From Pseudomonadota bacterium (GTDB lineage Bacteria; Pseudomonadota; Alphaproteobacteria; Sphingomonadales; Govanellaceae), in the NCBI GenBank assembly GCA_003577275.1, contig QEVO01000002.1:590662-654661 (forward strand): 64,000 bases of DNA. The letters are read 5' to 3'. Positions within the stretch are counted from its first letter, which is position 1; the number at the start of each line of letters is the position of its first letter. The notes beneath the pieces were generated by a model. The model was not told where the DNA came from, ran no database searches, and saw only the letters and a program-made list of their open reading frames with translations. Positions 1 to 8,612 of this stretch are shown piece by piece. Position numbers and translations under genes: made by a program.

Positions 1-483
1 GCCGAACTTGTCCTGGCCGCGCTTGGTGATGATGTTGACCACCCCGCCAATGGCGTCCGAGCCGTAAAGCGTGCTTTGCGCGCCGCGCAAGACCTCGATG
101 CGCTCGACATCGTTGGGATCAAGGGTGGCGAAGTTGAAGCCCGCCGACGGCGAGGACGGATCATTGACCACGATGCCGTCGATCAGCACCAGCGTCTGCT
201 CGCTGCGCATGCCGCGCAGGCGCACCGAGGCGACGCCGCCGAACGGCCCGTTGCGGTTGACGGTAACGCCGGGCAGCGTCGCCAAGGCATCGGCGACAAA
301 GGCGATCTGCCGGCGTTCGATCTCCGCGGCATCGATCAGCGATATGCTGCTGCCGACTTGGGTTATGGGCTGCGGCGTGCGAGTGGCGGTGACCACCACT
401 TCCTCCGCTGCGTCGGCAAGGGCGGCGCTGGAGGCCATGGACAAGGCGGTGCTGGAAAGCAGAAAAAGTGCGAATGGGCGCAT
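1..483 (-). CDS. btuB: TonB-dependent vitamin B12 receptor, BtuB-like (5' part only)
   Basis: The reading frame starts at ATG 483 and runs off the left edge, so only about 161 N-terminal residues are present. It opens with a signal peptide (MRPFALFLLSSTALS, cleaved near ALA-DAAEE), then a TonB box (EEVVVTATRT) and a plug domain with LVLIDGIVVNDPS, VERIEVLRGAQSTLYGSDAIGG and VVNIIT. These are typical of outer-membrane cobalamin receptors, which import vitamin B12 using TonB energy. The cobalamin riboswitch directly upstream on the same strand makes B12, rather than iron, the likely substrate. The beta-barrel lies outside the window. Confidence 0.9.
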   Translation of the reverse strand, partial: MRPFALFLLSSTALSMASSAALADAAEEVVVTATRTPQPITQVGSSISLIDAAEIERRQIAFVADALATLPGVTVNRNGPFGGVASVRLRGMRSEQTLVLIDGIVVNDPSSPSAGFNFATLDPNDVERIEVLRGAQSTLYGSDAIGGVVNIITKRGQDKFG

Positions 484-649
484 GAAAGTTCCCCCGTTGA
501 GCATGTTGACAAAGGGGATCGGCAGTACGCCCGCCGAATGCGCTATTGGTGCTATCTTAAAAGACGCCATGGCCCGACCCCCGGTTTGAGGTGTCGCCCA
601 TGACGGAAGGCCGCTCCCATGGACAAAGCCCGGTCCCGGGAAGGACGAC

Positions 650-825
650 GCGATGGCAGGTTTCCTGGCTTGCGGGTCGCTGTTCTGCCGATCCGCCTTC
701 CCGAGATGAAGAATCTCAGTGGCTATTTAGATCGAGAACTCACCGCTGACAGTTGCGGGTACAGCTGCGGCATTGGGGTCGCCCCCGCACCGCATTCCCT
801 TTTACCCCCCGTAACGGGGGCACCA
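650..825 (-). promoter_or_regulatory. Cobalamin (AdoCbl) riboswitch
   Basis: Read on the minus strand, the region holds the conserved parts in order: GGTGCCCCC near 824, GGGTAAAAGGGAATGCGGTGCG, CAATGCCGCAGCTGTACCCGC, GTGAG/AGCCACTG, and the B12 box AGCCAGGAAACCTGCC at 655-670. It sits about 170 bases upstream of the btuB-like start and reads into it, so it should turn the receptor down when adenosylcobalamin is plentiful. Confidence 0.95.
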
Positions 826-883
826 TCTGGAGCGGGTTATAGCGCGGGTTAGGAGGAAGGGCAAGGAGGACGTGAAAGGGGAC

Positions 884-988
884 GTGTCTCAGCTTGAGCC
901 GCCCATGGTTCGACTAAGCTCACCGCGAACGGCTTGAAGCCCCGCTCATCCTGAGCTTGTCGAAGGGCGAATGGGTAAAGTGAGACAC
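884..988. repeat. Nested inverted-repeat element
   Basis: The outer ends are a perfect 8-base inverted repeat (GTGTCTCA at 884-891, TGAGACAC at 981-988). An inner pair, TTCGACTAAGCTCA (909-922) and TGAGCTTGTCGAA (952-964), nests inside. The element lies between the riboswitch and the Crp/Fnr gene. The GTGT/ACAC ends resemble those of the elements at 10.6-10.8 kb, which suggests a MITE-like origin. Confidence 0.7.
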
Positions 989-1005
989 TACCGTGAAAGA
1001 GGGCG

Positions 1006-1725
1006 TCAAATCAGCGCTGTCGGCTGCTCGCCGCCGTGAACGGCGAAATTTCGCGGCACGTTAGCGTAGATTTTTTGCAAATCGACGATTTCAAGAACCG
1101 TCCGCCGCCAGCGCACCGCGCCATCCTGCTCCAGCACCTTCAGCGTCCGCGACACATGCACCGGCGTCAATCCCAAAGCATCGGACACCAGCTCGCGCGT
1201 GAGCGGCACCTCGAAGCGGTCATCGCTCGGCGCCATGACCTTGGCCGCAAGCCGCGCGATGAGGACGCACATGCGCTCCAAGGCGGTCAGGCGGCCAAGC
1301 TCAATCATCCGCTCGTCCATGAACCGAGTACGCACCGCCAGCAGGGAAAACAGCATGTCCCTGAACGACGCATCGCGCTCCATGGCGTCAAAAAGCAACG
1401 CGCGATCGATGGGCAGCACTTCAGCCGTGGTCAGCGCGCCGATGGAGAAATGACAGACTGGCGAAAAGATCAAATTGGGCGCCACCAACTCGCCGGGCGT
1501 GAAAAAGCAAAAGATCTGGCGGCGGCCATCGGCCAGAAGCTGATAGCGAAACAGCCAGCCCGATTTCAAAAGATAAAGATCAGAGGGACGATCGCCGGCG
1601 TGCACCAAGGTAGCGCGTGTCCGCAATTTGATGCCGGGGCGCGCCATAGATGCCAATTTGCCGGTAATGTCGTTGGTTACCGTTCGGTTCGCGTGCAAAG
1701 TGTCAGCCTTGTTTTTGAGTTTCAT
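1006..1725 (-). CDS. Crp/Fnr family transcriptional regulator
   Basis: A protein of about 239 residues with an N-terminal cyclic-nucleotide-binding-type barrel (LVHAGDRPSDLYLLKSGWLF) and a C-terminal winged helix-turn-helix (LTRELVSDALGLTPVHVSRTL). No cluster of cysteines typical of oxygen-sensing Fnr is seen, so the effector is unknown. ATG 1725 is used as start; an upstream in-frame GTG at 1740 would add five residues. The gene stands alone, divergent from the chemotaxis locus, and its upstream region is A+T-rich. Confidence 0.88.
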   Translation of the reverse strand: MKLKNKADTLHANRTVTNDITGKLASMARPGIKLRTRATLVHAGDRPSDLYLLKSGWLFRYQLLADGRRQIFCFFTPGELVAPNLIFSPVCHFSIGALTTAEVLPIDRALLFDAMERDASFRDMLFSLLAVRTRFMDERMIELGRLTALERMCVLIARLAAKVMAPSDDRFEVPLTRELVSDALGLTPVHVSRTLKVLEQDGAVRWRRTVLEIVDLQKIYANVPRNFAVHGGEQPTALI

Positions 1726-1740
1726 TACTCTATGTGACAC

Positions 1741-1985
1741 CGCAAGATTGATATAATTACACTAAAAATCAATTAAAGCGGTCAGGCAACCAAATAATCA
1801 TGTAATTCTCGCACGACGATGTTTGACTATTATCATGTCCTATTCAATAAAAAACATAACATATGTTTCGTTCTTTTGTATCCAATATTTGTATATAAGA
1901 ATAAAAAATGAATATTAACCATCTTTTTATTTAAATCCTCGCAATATTCCCGCCCAGGCAATGAGGCCTTTCATGGAGCCCGCTG
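1741..1985. other. A+T-rich intergenic region
   Basis: This is the divergent promoter area between the Crp/Fnr gene and the chemotaxis locus. It is far richer in A+T than the neighbouring genes. A weak -35/-10-like pair (TTGACT near 1829, AATAAA 17 bases on) is visible. No conserved RNA or gene was recognised. Confidence 0.4.
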
Positions 1986-2504
1986 TTGCAATCGCGAATT
2001 AACAACGTCAATGCCGACCATCTGGCCTGCGAAAAAGCAGGCGAGGAAAAGTTGCGCCCCGACCTGTTATCGCCGCTGAGCGTTAGCCCCTTGCCCCCCG
2101 CCCTCATTGACCAGGACCTCCGTATCTCACGGCTTAACAAAACCGCTCGACTTTATACGGACAATAAGCCGCCGGTGGATCCGCGCTCGCTGTTGATCCG
2201 CCGGATCGCAGCATTGCGTGATATATGCAGCAAACGGCACTTCTCCCGCGAACTGTTCTGTGATGACAGAGCGTTCGCTGAAGTTCGGGTAGCCAAAACC
2301 GTCTCTCTGAGTTCGATGCCGCTATTCGGCAAGGCGCATAACCTTGCGCTATCCATTAAAGGCGCCGACAACGGCCCAGCGGCAGCCAAGTCGGACGTGA
2401 TATATACGTATAACATAACACAAAAAACCAACTCTACAATAAAGATGGCTGAGTGCGTCCCAATTCACGAACTATCCCGTAGTCGAGGAGAAGGACGATG
2501 CTGA
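1986..2504 (+). CDS. Hypothetical protein upstream of chemotaxis transducer
   Basis: An open frame of 172 codons from a TTG start. Its stop overlaps the start of the next gene (ATGCTGA), an arrangement often seen in translationally coupled pairs. The middle segment ([16 protein letters not shown]) faintly resembles the start of a PAS fold, but no family was recognised. Base composition is lower in G+C than flanking genes, and codon use is not convincing. It may be a decayed sensor remnant or a non-coding stretch. Confidence 0.3.
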   Translation: MQSRINNVNADHLACEKAGEEKLRPDLLSPLSVSPLPPALIDQDLRISRLNKTARLYTDNKPPVDPRSLLIRRIAALRDICSKRHFSRELFCDDRAFAEVRVAKTVSLSSMPLFGKAHNLALSIKGADNGPAAAKSDVIYTYNITQKTNSTIKMAECVPIHELSRSRGEGRC

Positions 2505-4096
2505 AATTGGCGCGCTCGGAGCGCAGCAACAATATACATTCCCTAGAACAGGAACTGGCGAAAATTACCGCGGAGCGGGATCGCTATCGTCAGATGGTCG
2601 AACAGATGCCGGTCAACGTCATGGCCTGCGAGCTGACGGATTTTCGGATTACCTACGCCAACCAGGCGACGAGCACGACGCTAAAAAAGATCGAGCACCT
2701 GCTGCCGATCAAGGCGGAAGCGCTGTTGGGCAGTTGCATCGACGTCTTCCACAAGATGCCGGAGCGGCAGCGCTCGCTGTTGAAAAACCCGGCCAACCTG
2801 CCGCATCGCGCCCGTATCCGTTTGGGTGAAGAAACCCTCGATCTTCTGGTCAGCGCGCTGCGCGATGCCAACGGTCAATACACCGCCCCCATGGTGACTT
2901 GGAGCCTGATCACCGAGCAGGTGAAGAAGGAGCTCGATATCGAGCGCCTGATGCAGATGCTCGACAGCATGCCGATCAACGTCATGATGTGCGATCCCAA
3001 GGAATTTCGCATCATCTACATGAACGAGACCAGCAAAACCACCTTGCGGAAAATCGAGCATCTCTTACCGGTCAAAGTTGACAACATCCTTGGCCAGTGC
3101 ATCGATATTTTCCATAAGAATCCGGGGCATCCCCGCCGCGTGCTGGCCGATCCGAAAAACCTGCCGCACCGGGCGGTGATCACGCTGGGCGACCAGTTTC
3201 TGGAGCTGTCGGTGGCGGCGGTCTATGACAAAGCGGGCGCCTACATCGCCCCGATGGTGACCTGGCGACTGGCCACCGACGAGATCAAGCTTGCCAACAG
3301 CGTGTCGGAAGTGGTCGGCGCGGTCGCCTCGACGACCCAGCAGTTGGAAGCCACCGCCGGCTCGCTGCGCACCATGGCCGATAAGACCTCCGCCCAGTCC
3401 GCTAACGTCGCGGCGGCCGCCGAGCAAGCCTCGACCAATGTGCAAGCGGTGGCCTCGGCGACCGAGGAACTGAGCGCCTCGGTCAGCGAGATCGCCCAAC
3501 AGGTGGCCACCGCCGCGAAGATGTCCAAGGACGCCACCGAACAGTCGGAAGTGACCAACCAGACGGTGCAGACCCTGGCCCACGCCGCCGAGCGCATCGG
3601 CGAGATCGTAAAAATCATCGATGACATCGCAGCGCAAACCAAGCTTTTGGCGCTCAACGCCACCATTGAGGCCGCCCGCGCCGGCGAGGCCGGCAAGGGT
3701 TTCTCGGTGGTCGCCTCGGAAGTCAAGAGCCTGGCCGAACAAACCTCCAAGGCCACCGAGGAAATTGGCAGCCAAGTCGGTGAAATTCAAAGCGTCACCG
3801 CCCAGGCGGTGTCGGCGATCCAGGACATCACCAAGGCCATCGCCCGGATCAGCGAATCTTCAATCAGTGTTCAGGCGTCAGTGGAGCAACAGGATGCGGC
3901 GACCCGAGAGATCGCCCAAAGCGTGGCGCAGACCTCGGAAGGCACCTCGGAGGTTGGCCGCATCATTGTTGACGTCAACCAGGCCGCCGCGGAAACCGGC
4001 ACAGCCGCCAATGAGGTCAACCAAGCCTCCATTGATCTGGCCAAGAAAGCAGGAGAATTGAAAACACTGGTCGACACGTTCCTCGCCAAAAAATAA
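2498..4096 (+). CDS. Soluble methyl-accepting chemotaxis protein with two PAS-like domains
   Basis: A 532-residue transducer with no membrane segment. After a short N-terminal coiled coil come two tandem PAS-like repeats of about 120 residues (roughly 35-145 and 150-265). Both carry MP(V/I)NVM, a C-x-D-x-F-H-K segment and NLPHRA followed by a LG strand. The C-terminal half is a long helical signalling domain whose hairpin tip reads [18 protein letters not shown], the CheA/CheW-binding region. RBS AGGAG precedes ATG 2498. It probably senses an internal redox, gas or energy signal and acts on the chemotaxis kinase complex in the cytoplasm. The ligand is unknown. Confidence 0.93.
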   Translation: MLKLARSERSNNIHSLEQELAKITAERDRYRQMVEQMPVNVMACELTDFRITYANQATSTTLKKIEHLLPIKAEALLGSCIDVFHKMPERQRSLLKNPANLPHRARIRLGEETLDLLVSALRDANGQYTAPMVTWSLITEQVKKELDIERLMQMLDSMPINVMMCDPKEFRIIYMNETSKTTLRKIEHLLPVKVDNILGQCIDIFHKNPGHPRRVLADPKNLPHRAVITLGDQFLELSVAAVYDKAGAYIAPMVTWRLATDEIKLANSVSEVVGAVASTTQQLEATAGSLRTMADKTSAQSANVAAAAEQASTNVQAVASATEELSASVSEIAQQVATAAKMSKDATEQSEVTNQTVQTLAHAAERIGEIVKIIDDIAAQTKLLALNATIEAARAGEAGKGFSVVASEVKSLAEQTSKATEEIGSQVGEIQSVTAQAVSAIQDITKAIARISESSISVQASVEQQDAATREIAQSVAQTSEGTSEVGRIIVDVNQAAAETGTAANEVNQASIDLAKKAGELKTLVDTFLAKK

Positions 4097-4156
4097 CAAC
4101 AATAAGGCACCGCGGGTTGGTTGCCCCCCGGCCCGCGACCCCCAAGCCACCACCTC

Positions 4157-4192
4157 ACGAGCAAGGATGCCCCTCCTTGCTCGTATTATTTT
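4157..4192 (+). terminator. Rho-independent terminator after the chemotaxis gene
   Basis: A perfect 11-base stem (ACGAGCAAGGA / TCCTTGCTCGT) around a six-base loop is followed by a T-rich run (ATTATTTT). It closes the transcript that ends at 4096. Confidence 0.85.
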
Positions 4193-4267
4193 GGGGCCAG
4201 CGCCTGCGCCTTTACCTCCCCGGCGATCCCTGATACATCAAGCCCCATTCAATCGTCGGGAGTCGCC

Positions 4268-4912
4268 ATGAAGGCCGCCATCGTACCCGTCACGCCTTTT
4301 CAGCAAAACTGCAGCATCCTGTGGTGTGAGAAGACCATGGCCGGCGCGGTGGTCGATCCCGGCGGCGACCTGCCGTTGATCACGGAAACGGTGGAACGCT
4401 ACGGCGTCAGGCTAGAGAAAATCCTTCTCACCCATGGCCATATCGATCATGCCGGCGGCGCCCGGGCGCTCGCCGATGAGCTCAATCTGCCCATCGAGGG
4501 GCCGCAGCGGGAAGAGGCGTTCTGGCTCGACAAATTGGCCGAGCAAGGCCGGCAATGGGGCTTTCCCGGCGCTCAGGCCGTTACTCCCGATCGTTGGCTG
4601 GAGGATGGCGACCAAGTCAGCTTCGGCGAGGAGACGCTGGAGGTTCTGCACTGCCCCGGCCATACCCCCGGTCATATCGTGTTCTATTCGCCGCAAGACC
4701 GGCTCGCCATCGTCGGCGATGTGCTGTTTCAAGGCTCCATCGGCCGCACCGACTTTCCCCGCGGCGATCACGCCACGCTCATCCGCTCCATCGTCGAGAA
4801 ACTCTGGCCGCTGGGCGACGATGTGACCTTCATCCCTGGCCACGGCCCGCTCTCTACCTTCGGCGACGAGCGCCGCTCCAACCCCTTCGTCGGCGACCGC
4901 GTCCTTGCATGA
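4268..4912 (+). CDS. MBL-fold metallo-hydrolase, glyoxalase II/YcbL-like
   Basis: A 214-residue metallo-beta-lactamase-fold protein. The zinc-binding signature LTHGHIDHAGG is clear, followed by HCPGHTPGH, VGDVLF and FIPGHGPLS, which supply the remaining ligands. Length and motif order match the YcbL-type single-domain hydrolases related to glyoxalase II, which lack its C-terminal helical domain. The start MKAAIVPVTPFQQN at 4268 fits family N-termini; the frame stays open upstream but that part looks non-coding. The stop overlaps the next gene by four bases (ATGA). Physiological substrate unknown, possibly a glutathione thioester. Confidence 0.88.
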   Translation: MKAAIVPVTPFQQNCSILWCEKTMAGAVVDPGGDLPLITETVERYGVRLEKILLTHGHIDHAGGARALADELNLPIEGPQREEAFWLDKLAEQGRQWGFPGAQAVTPDRWLEDGDQVSFGEETLEVLHCPGHTPGHIVFYSPQDRLAIVGDVLFQGSIGRTDFPRGDHATLIRSIVEKLWPLGDDVTFIPGHGPLSTFGDERRSNPFVGDRVLA

Positions 4913-5589
4913 CCCCCGACGAACTCCTTGCCCGCCTTCTCTACCGCGATGGCCTGATGCTGGTCATCGACAAGCCGGCGGGCTTGGCGGTGCATCCCGG
5001 ACCCGGCGGCGGCGATCATCTGGAGCGCTACTTAGACGCCCTACGCTTCGGCCTGCCCAGCCCGCCGGCGCTGGCCCATCGCTTGGACCGCGATACGTCC
5101 GGCTGTCTCATTCTCGGCCGCCATCGCAAGGCGCTGGCCAAGCTGGGGCGGCTGTTCTCTTCAGGCAGGATCGAGAAAACCTATTGGGCGGTGGTCGACG
5201 ACCGGCCGCCGGCGGATCAGGGAACGATCGACGCCCCGCTCCTTAAAAAGAATCAGAAAACCGGCTGGCATATGAAGGTATCGCCGGACGGCCAGAAGGC
5301 GGTGACCGACTATCGGGTTCTGGGAACCGACGGCAGCCGCGCCTGGCTGGAGCTGAGGCCCCGCACCGGCCGCACCCACCAGATCCGCGTGCATTGCGCC
5401 CATATGGGCTGCCCCATCGTCGGCGATCCGGTTTACGGCAAGGGCGGCCGCGAGGAGCCGCTCCTGCTCCATGCCCGAGCGCTTATCATCCCCTTATACC
5501 CCAACCGCGACCCCGTTCGAGTCGTCGCCCCGCCGCCGCCCCACATGCAAGGACCGTTGCGCGCCTGCGGCTGGAGCGGTGAGGAATGA
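4909..5589 (+). CDS. RluA-family pseudouridine synthase
   Basis: A 226-residue enzyme that isomerises uridine to pseudouridine in rRNA or tRNA. It shows the catalytic-loop motif AHRLDRDTSG, the entry motif VIDKPAGLAVHPG and the late motif RTGRTHQIRVH. No S4 domain is present, which points to an RluA or TruC type rather than RluC/D. Its start overlaps the stop of the MBL gene, so the two are probably co-translated. The exact target base cannot be read from sequence. Confidence 0.9.
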   Translation: MTPDELLARLLYRDGLMLVIDKPAGLAVHPGPGGGDHLERYLDALRFGLPSPPALAHRLDRDTSGCLILGRHRKALAKLGRLFSSGRIEKTYWAVVDDRPPADQGTIDAPLLKKNQKTGWHMKVSPDGQKAVTDYRVLGTDGSRAWLELRPRTGRTHQIRVHCAHMGCPIVGDPVYGKGGREEPLLLHARALIIPLYPNRDPVRVVAPPPPHMQGPLRACGWSGEE

Positions 5590-5624
5590 CTTGGCGGCGG
5601 CGGCGGCACTGATAATATGCGCGA

Positions 5625-6284
5625 ATGCGCATCCTCTTGGTGGAAGACGACGATCTATTGGGCGACGGCCTGCAAGTGGCCTTGTCCAACGAAGGCCATA
5701 CCGTCGAATGGGTCGAGGATGGCGAGAGCGCCGATGCAGCGCTCCGCGCCGGCGCGTTTGATCTCGTGGTGCTTGATTTGCGGCTGCCGAAAATGTCCGG
5801 GCTGGAAGTGCTGCGCGTCTTGCGCGGCCGCGGCGACGCCACGCCGGTGCTGATCCTGACCGCCATGGACGCCATCGACGACCGGGTAAAGGGGCTCGAC
5901 CTTGGGGCCGACGATTACCTCGTCAAGCCGTTCGACATGAAGGAATTCTTCGCCCGCGTGCGCTCCCTGGAGCGGCGCGCCAAGGGCCGCGCCTCGGTCG
6001 CCCTCGAGGTTGGCCCCATCGCGCTTGATCCGACCGCCCATGCCGTATCGGTCAGCGGCCAGCGGATCGAGCTGTCGCACAAGGAGTTCCTGGTGTTGCG
6101 GGTCTTGATGGAGCATGCCGGTCAGTACCTGTCCCGCGCCCAGATCGAAGACCGGCTTTACCAATGGAACAATCCCGTCAGCAGCAACGCCGTGGAGGTG
6201 CACATTCACCACCTGCGCAAAAAACTAGGCGTCGATCTGATCAAAAACGTGCGCGGCGTCGGCTACATCATGGAAGAGGCGTGA
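5625..6284 (+). CDS. OmpR/QseB-type response regulator
   Basis: A 219-residue two-domain regulator. The receiver has the acidic pocket VEDDD near the N-terminus, the phospho-acceptor D51 in LVVLDLRLP, T79-type LTA and K101-type YLVKPF. The C-terminal winged helix is of the OmpR/PhoB class (SNAVEVHIHHLRKKLG, VRGVGY). It is followed three bases later by the histidine kinase gene, so the two form one two-component system. Confidence 0.93.
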   Translation: MRILLVEDDDLLGDGLQVALSNEGHTVEWVEDGESADAALRAGAFDLVVLDLRLPKMSGLEVLRVLRGRGDATPVLILTAMDAIDDRVKGLDLGADDYLVKPFDMKEFFARVRSLERRAKGRASVALEVGPIALDPTAHAVSVSGQRIELSHKEFLVLRVLMEHAGQYLSRAQIEDRLYQWNNPVSSNAVEVHIHHLRKKLGVDLIKNVRGVGYIMEEA

Positions 6285-6287
6285 GCC

Positions 6288-7649
6288 ATGGCGGCGCCCT
6301 CCATCAAGCGGCGGATGCTGGTCATTCTGCTGGGCATTTTCGCCGTGGTCTGGATGTCGGTGGCGACCATCACCTTCATGAATGTGCGCCGCGAGGTGCG
6401 GGATGTTTTCGACGCCCAACTGGCGCAGGCGGCGCGGGTGCTGGCGACGCTGGTGCGGGATGAGGTCAAAGAATTCGGCGAGGACGGCTCAATCGCTGAT
6501 GACGCCCTATCCATTCAAATCCACGATCTGGAACCCGATTTCATGTTCCAGGTGCTGCTCAACAACACCGTCGTCATGCGCTCGCAAAGCGCGCCCTTGG
6601 CGCCGATCTGGGATCGACCCGGCTATAAGAGCCTGGAGGAGAGCGGCAATCGCTGGCGCGTCTTGCGCTATCAGGCGGCGGGCAATCCCGCGGTCATCAT
6701 CGTCGGCGGACGGCGAACCGAGCGGACGCGGCTGGTGCAGAGCGTCGCCATCGAGGCGATGTGGCCGCTCCTGTTGGCGCTGCCGGTGCTGGCGCTTGCC
6801 ACCCTTGTTGGCATCCGGCAGGCCTTGCTGCCGCTGCGCCGGGTGCGCGACGACATCCGCCGCCGCACGCCGGAAGAGCTGGGGCCGGTGGATACCAGCA
6901 CCGTGCCGAAGGAAATCTCGCGGGTGATCATTGCGCTCAATGCGCTGTTCGCCCGGCTGGTCGAGGCGTTGGAGCGCGAACGGCGCTTTACCTCCTATGC
7001 GGCGCACGAACTGCGCACGCCGCTGGCCGCCCTGAAAACCCAGGCCCATGTGGCGCTGGCGGCGCGCGACGACCGGCAGCGGCAAAAGGCGGTGGAAAAC
7101 ATCGCCGCCGGCGTCGAACGCACGGCCAAGCTCGTTGAGCAGCTTCTGACCCTGGCGCGGCTCGATCCTCCCCACGCCGAGCTACGCCGGGACGCGGTGG
7201 ATCTCGGTGCGGCGGTGCGCGATGTCGTCGGAGGATTGCGCGATATCGCCAATGCCAACAACATTACGTTGGTTGTCGACGTGCATGACGGCGCTGTCAT
7301 CGAGGGCGATCATGCCGCCATCACCATTCTGGCGCGCAACCTCATCGACAACGCCTTGCGCTACACGCCGGCGGGCGGCCAGGTGAGTGTCACCGTGGCC
7401 TGCGCCGACGCCGCCGCCATACTGACGGTCAGCGACAGCGGCCCCGGCATTCCCGAGGGCGAACGCCGCGCCGTCTTTGAACGCTTCTATCGCATGGTCG
7501 GCAGCAAGGCCGAAGGATCGGGGCTGGGCCTTTCCATCGTCCAGCGCATCGCCGAGCTGCACAAGGCCGCCATCGACCTCGCCAACCGTCCTGAGGGCGG
7601 CCTGATCGTGACCGTGCGCTTCCCGCTGCGGAAGGAGAGAAAATCATAG
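6288..7649 (+). CDS. Membrane sensor histidine kinase, QseC-like
   Basis: A 453-residue kinase. Two membrane helices (about 10-31 and 159-177) bracket a periplasmic domain of about 125 residues with a 2CSK-like look. A short HAMP-like linker follows, then the phospho-accepting H240 in YAAHELRTPLAAL, the N box (NLIDNALRYTP), and the ATP-lid glycine boxes DSGPGIPEGE and GSGLGLSIV. All catalytic boxes are intact. Its cognate regulator is encoded just upstream. The signal is unknown; in the QseC family it is often a metal or small cation stress. Confidence 0.93.
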   Translation: MAAPSIKRRMLVILLGIFAVVWMSVATITFMNVRREVRDVFDAQLAQAARVLATLVRDEVKEFGEDGSIADDALSIQIHDLEPDFMFQVLLNNTVVMRSQSAPLAPIWDRPGYKSLEESGNRWRVLRYQAAGNPAVIIVGGRRTERTRLVQSVAIEAMWPLLLALPVLALATLVGIRQALLPLRRVRDDIRRRTPEELGPVDTSTVPKEISRVIIALNALFARLVEALERERRFTSYAAHELRTPLAALKTQAHVALAARDDRQRQKAVENIAAGVERTAKLVEQLLTLARLDPPHAELRRDAVDLGAAVRDVVGGLRDIANANNITLVVDVHDGAVIEGDHAAITILARNLIDNALRYTPAGGQVSVTVACADAAAILTVSDSGPGIPEGERRAVFERFYRMVGSKAEGSGLGLSIVQRIAELHKAAIDLANRPEGGLIVTVRFPLRKERKS

Positions 7650-7654
7650 GACGC

Positions 7655-7775
7655 GGTGATTGCGAGGAGGCCCTTGCGCGCAAATAATAATTGCGGTGCT
7701 ACACGCCGCAGGGGCCGACGAAGCAATCCAGGCTGTCAGATGGATTGCTTCGCTGGCGCTCGCAAGGACGATTCC
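7655..7775. repeat. Intergenic inverted repeat (GATTGC...GCAATC type)
   Basis: Between two convergent genes lie GTGATTGCGAGGAGG, GAAGCAATCCAG, TGGATTGCTTCGC and CTCGCAAGGACG, forming nested inverted repeats. A degenerate relative lies at 52664-52738. It could fold into a long hairpin and serve both transcripts as a terminator. Confidence 0.6.
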
Positions 7776-7783
7776 GTGTAGCT

Positions 7784-8572
7784 CTAAGCGCTGGCCTCGC
7801 GGGCGAGACGATTGCCGTCTACGGGCTGCGATTCCCGCACCAGCCAGCTCCTGGTCAGGCGGCGGGCGTTTTCCAGGTCCATGGGGTAATCGATCTCGCC
7901 CCATTCCAGGCCATTGATCGACACCGTGCCGACATGGGCCTCGCGGGCGATGGCGCCGATCACCCGCAGGTACCAGGACGATGTGCCCTGCGGTTGCCGC
8001 ATGGCGGCCTCCAGGGCGTTTTTGAACAGCGCCGGACCTTCGCCCTTGAAACACAGCATGCCGATGGACTCGCCGTCCACCGCATCAAGCGGCAAATCCT
8101 TGCCGATGGCGGTCAGCGCATCGCCGGAAAGCTGAACCTTCATGTCGTCGGAGTCATAGTGCTCCTTGCAATCGATGGTCAGCGTGATCGGCGCCGACGC
8201 TTCGGCCAGCAGCTTCTCCAGCACCGGCGTCTCGAAAATCGTATCGCCGTTGAGGAGCACGAAATCTTCGCTCATTTCTTGTCGCGCCAGCCAGCAACTG
8301 CCCAGGTTGTCGGCGACCTTGAAAAACGGATTGAACAGCGCGCGCGCGTTGATGCCATGGGCGCGCAGCGCCGCCAGCCGCTCTTCGACCTTTTCGGCGT
8401 AAAAGCCGGTTACCACGACGATTTCCGAAATGCCGCAATCGACCAGGCGGTTTATCTGCCATTCCAAAACCGACATCGCCGACAGCGGCAGCAGGCACTT
8501 CGGCAGCGCTTCGGTCATCGGCAACAGTCGTGAGCCCTGCCCGGCACTTAAGATGATGGCTTTACGCACCAT
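7784..8572 (-). CDS. Sugar/alcohol-phosphate nucleotidyltransferase (cytidylyltransferase type)
   Basis: A 262-residue NTP-transferase with the signature AILSAGQGSRLLPMT and PKCLLPL at the N-terminus, then LLNGDTIF, the metal-binding aspartate segment, and WGEIDYPMDLENA near the C-terminus. This pattern is shared by phosphocholine and inositol-phosphate cytidylyltransferases. The start MVRKAIIL at 8572 has an AGAGGA-type RBS; a longer frame to 8632 overlaps the HAD gene. It is third in an operon with a HAD phosphatase and a CDP-alcohol phosphotransferase, so it likely makes the CDP-activated alcohol used by the latter. Confidence 0.85.
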   Translation of the reverse strand: MVRKAIILSAGQGSRLLPMTEALPKCLLPLSAMSVLEWQINRLVDCGISEIVVVTGFYAEKVEERLAALRAHGINARALFNPFFKVADNLGSCWLARQEMSEDFVLLNGDTIFETPVLEKLLAEASAPITLTIDCKEHYDSDDMKVQLSGDALTAIGKDLPLDAVDGESIGMLCFKGEGPALFKNALEAAMRQPQGTSSWYLRVIGAIAREAHVGTVSINGLEWGEIDYPMDLENARRLTRSWLVRESQPVDGNRLAREASA

Positions 8573-8612
8573 GATATTTTTTCCTCTTGTCGCAGGTTTG
8601 CGCCTGAAGCTT

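Noticed and set aside
619..852. Plus-strand frame of 77 codons over the riboswitch
   Set aside because: The same bases form all conserved parts of a cobalamin riboswitch on the minus strand.
2153..2431. Minus-strand frame of 92 codons upstream of the chemotaxis gene
   Set aside because: No RBS, no family features, and it opposes the other weak frame in a low-G+C stretch.
3065..3790. Glycine-rich minus-strand frame of 241 codons opposite the chemotaxis gene
   Set aside because: It is a low-complexity mirror of the repetitive helical signalling domain, with no RBS or family features.
4121..4267. N-terminal extension of the MBL hydrolase
   Set aside because: The extra 49 residues are proline-rich, run through a terminator hairpin, and have no family counterpart.
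4555..4908. N-terminal extension of the RluA enzyme
   Set aside because: It lies within the MBL coding sequence in another frame and is arginine-rich; ATG 4909 gives the normal start.
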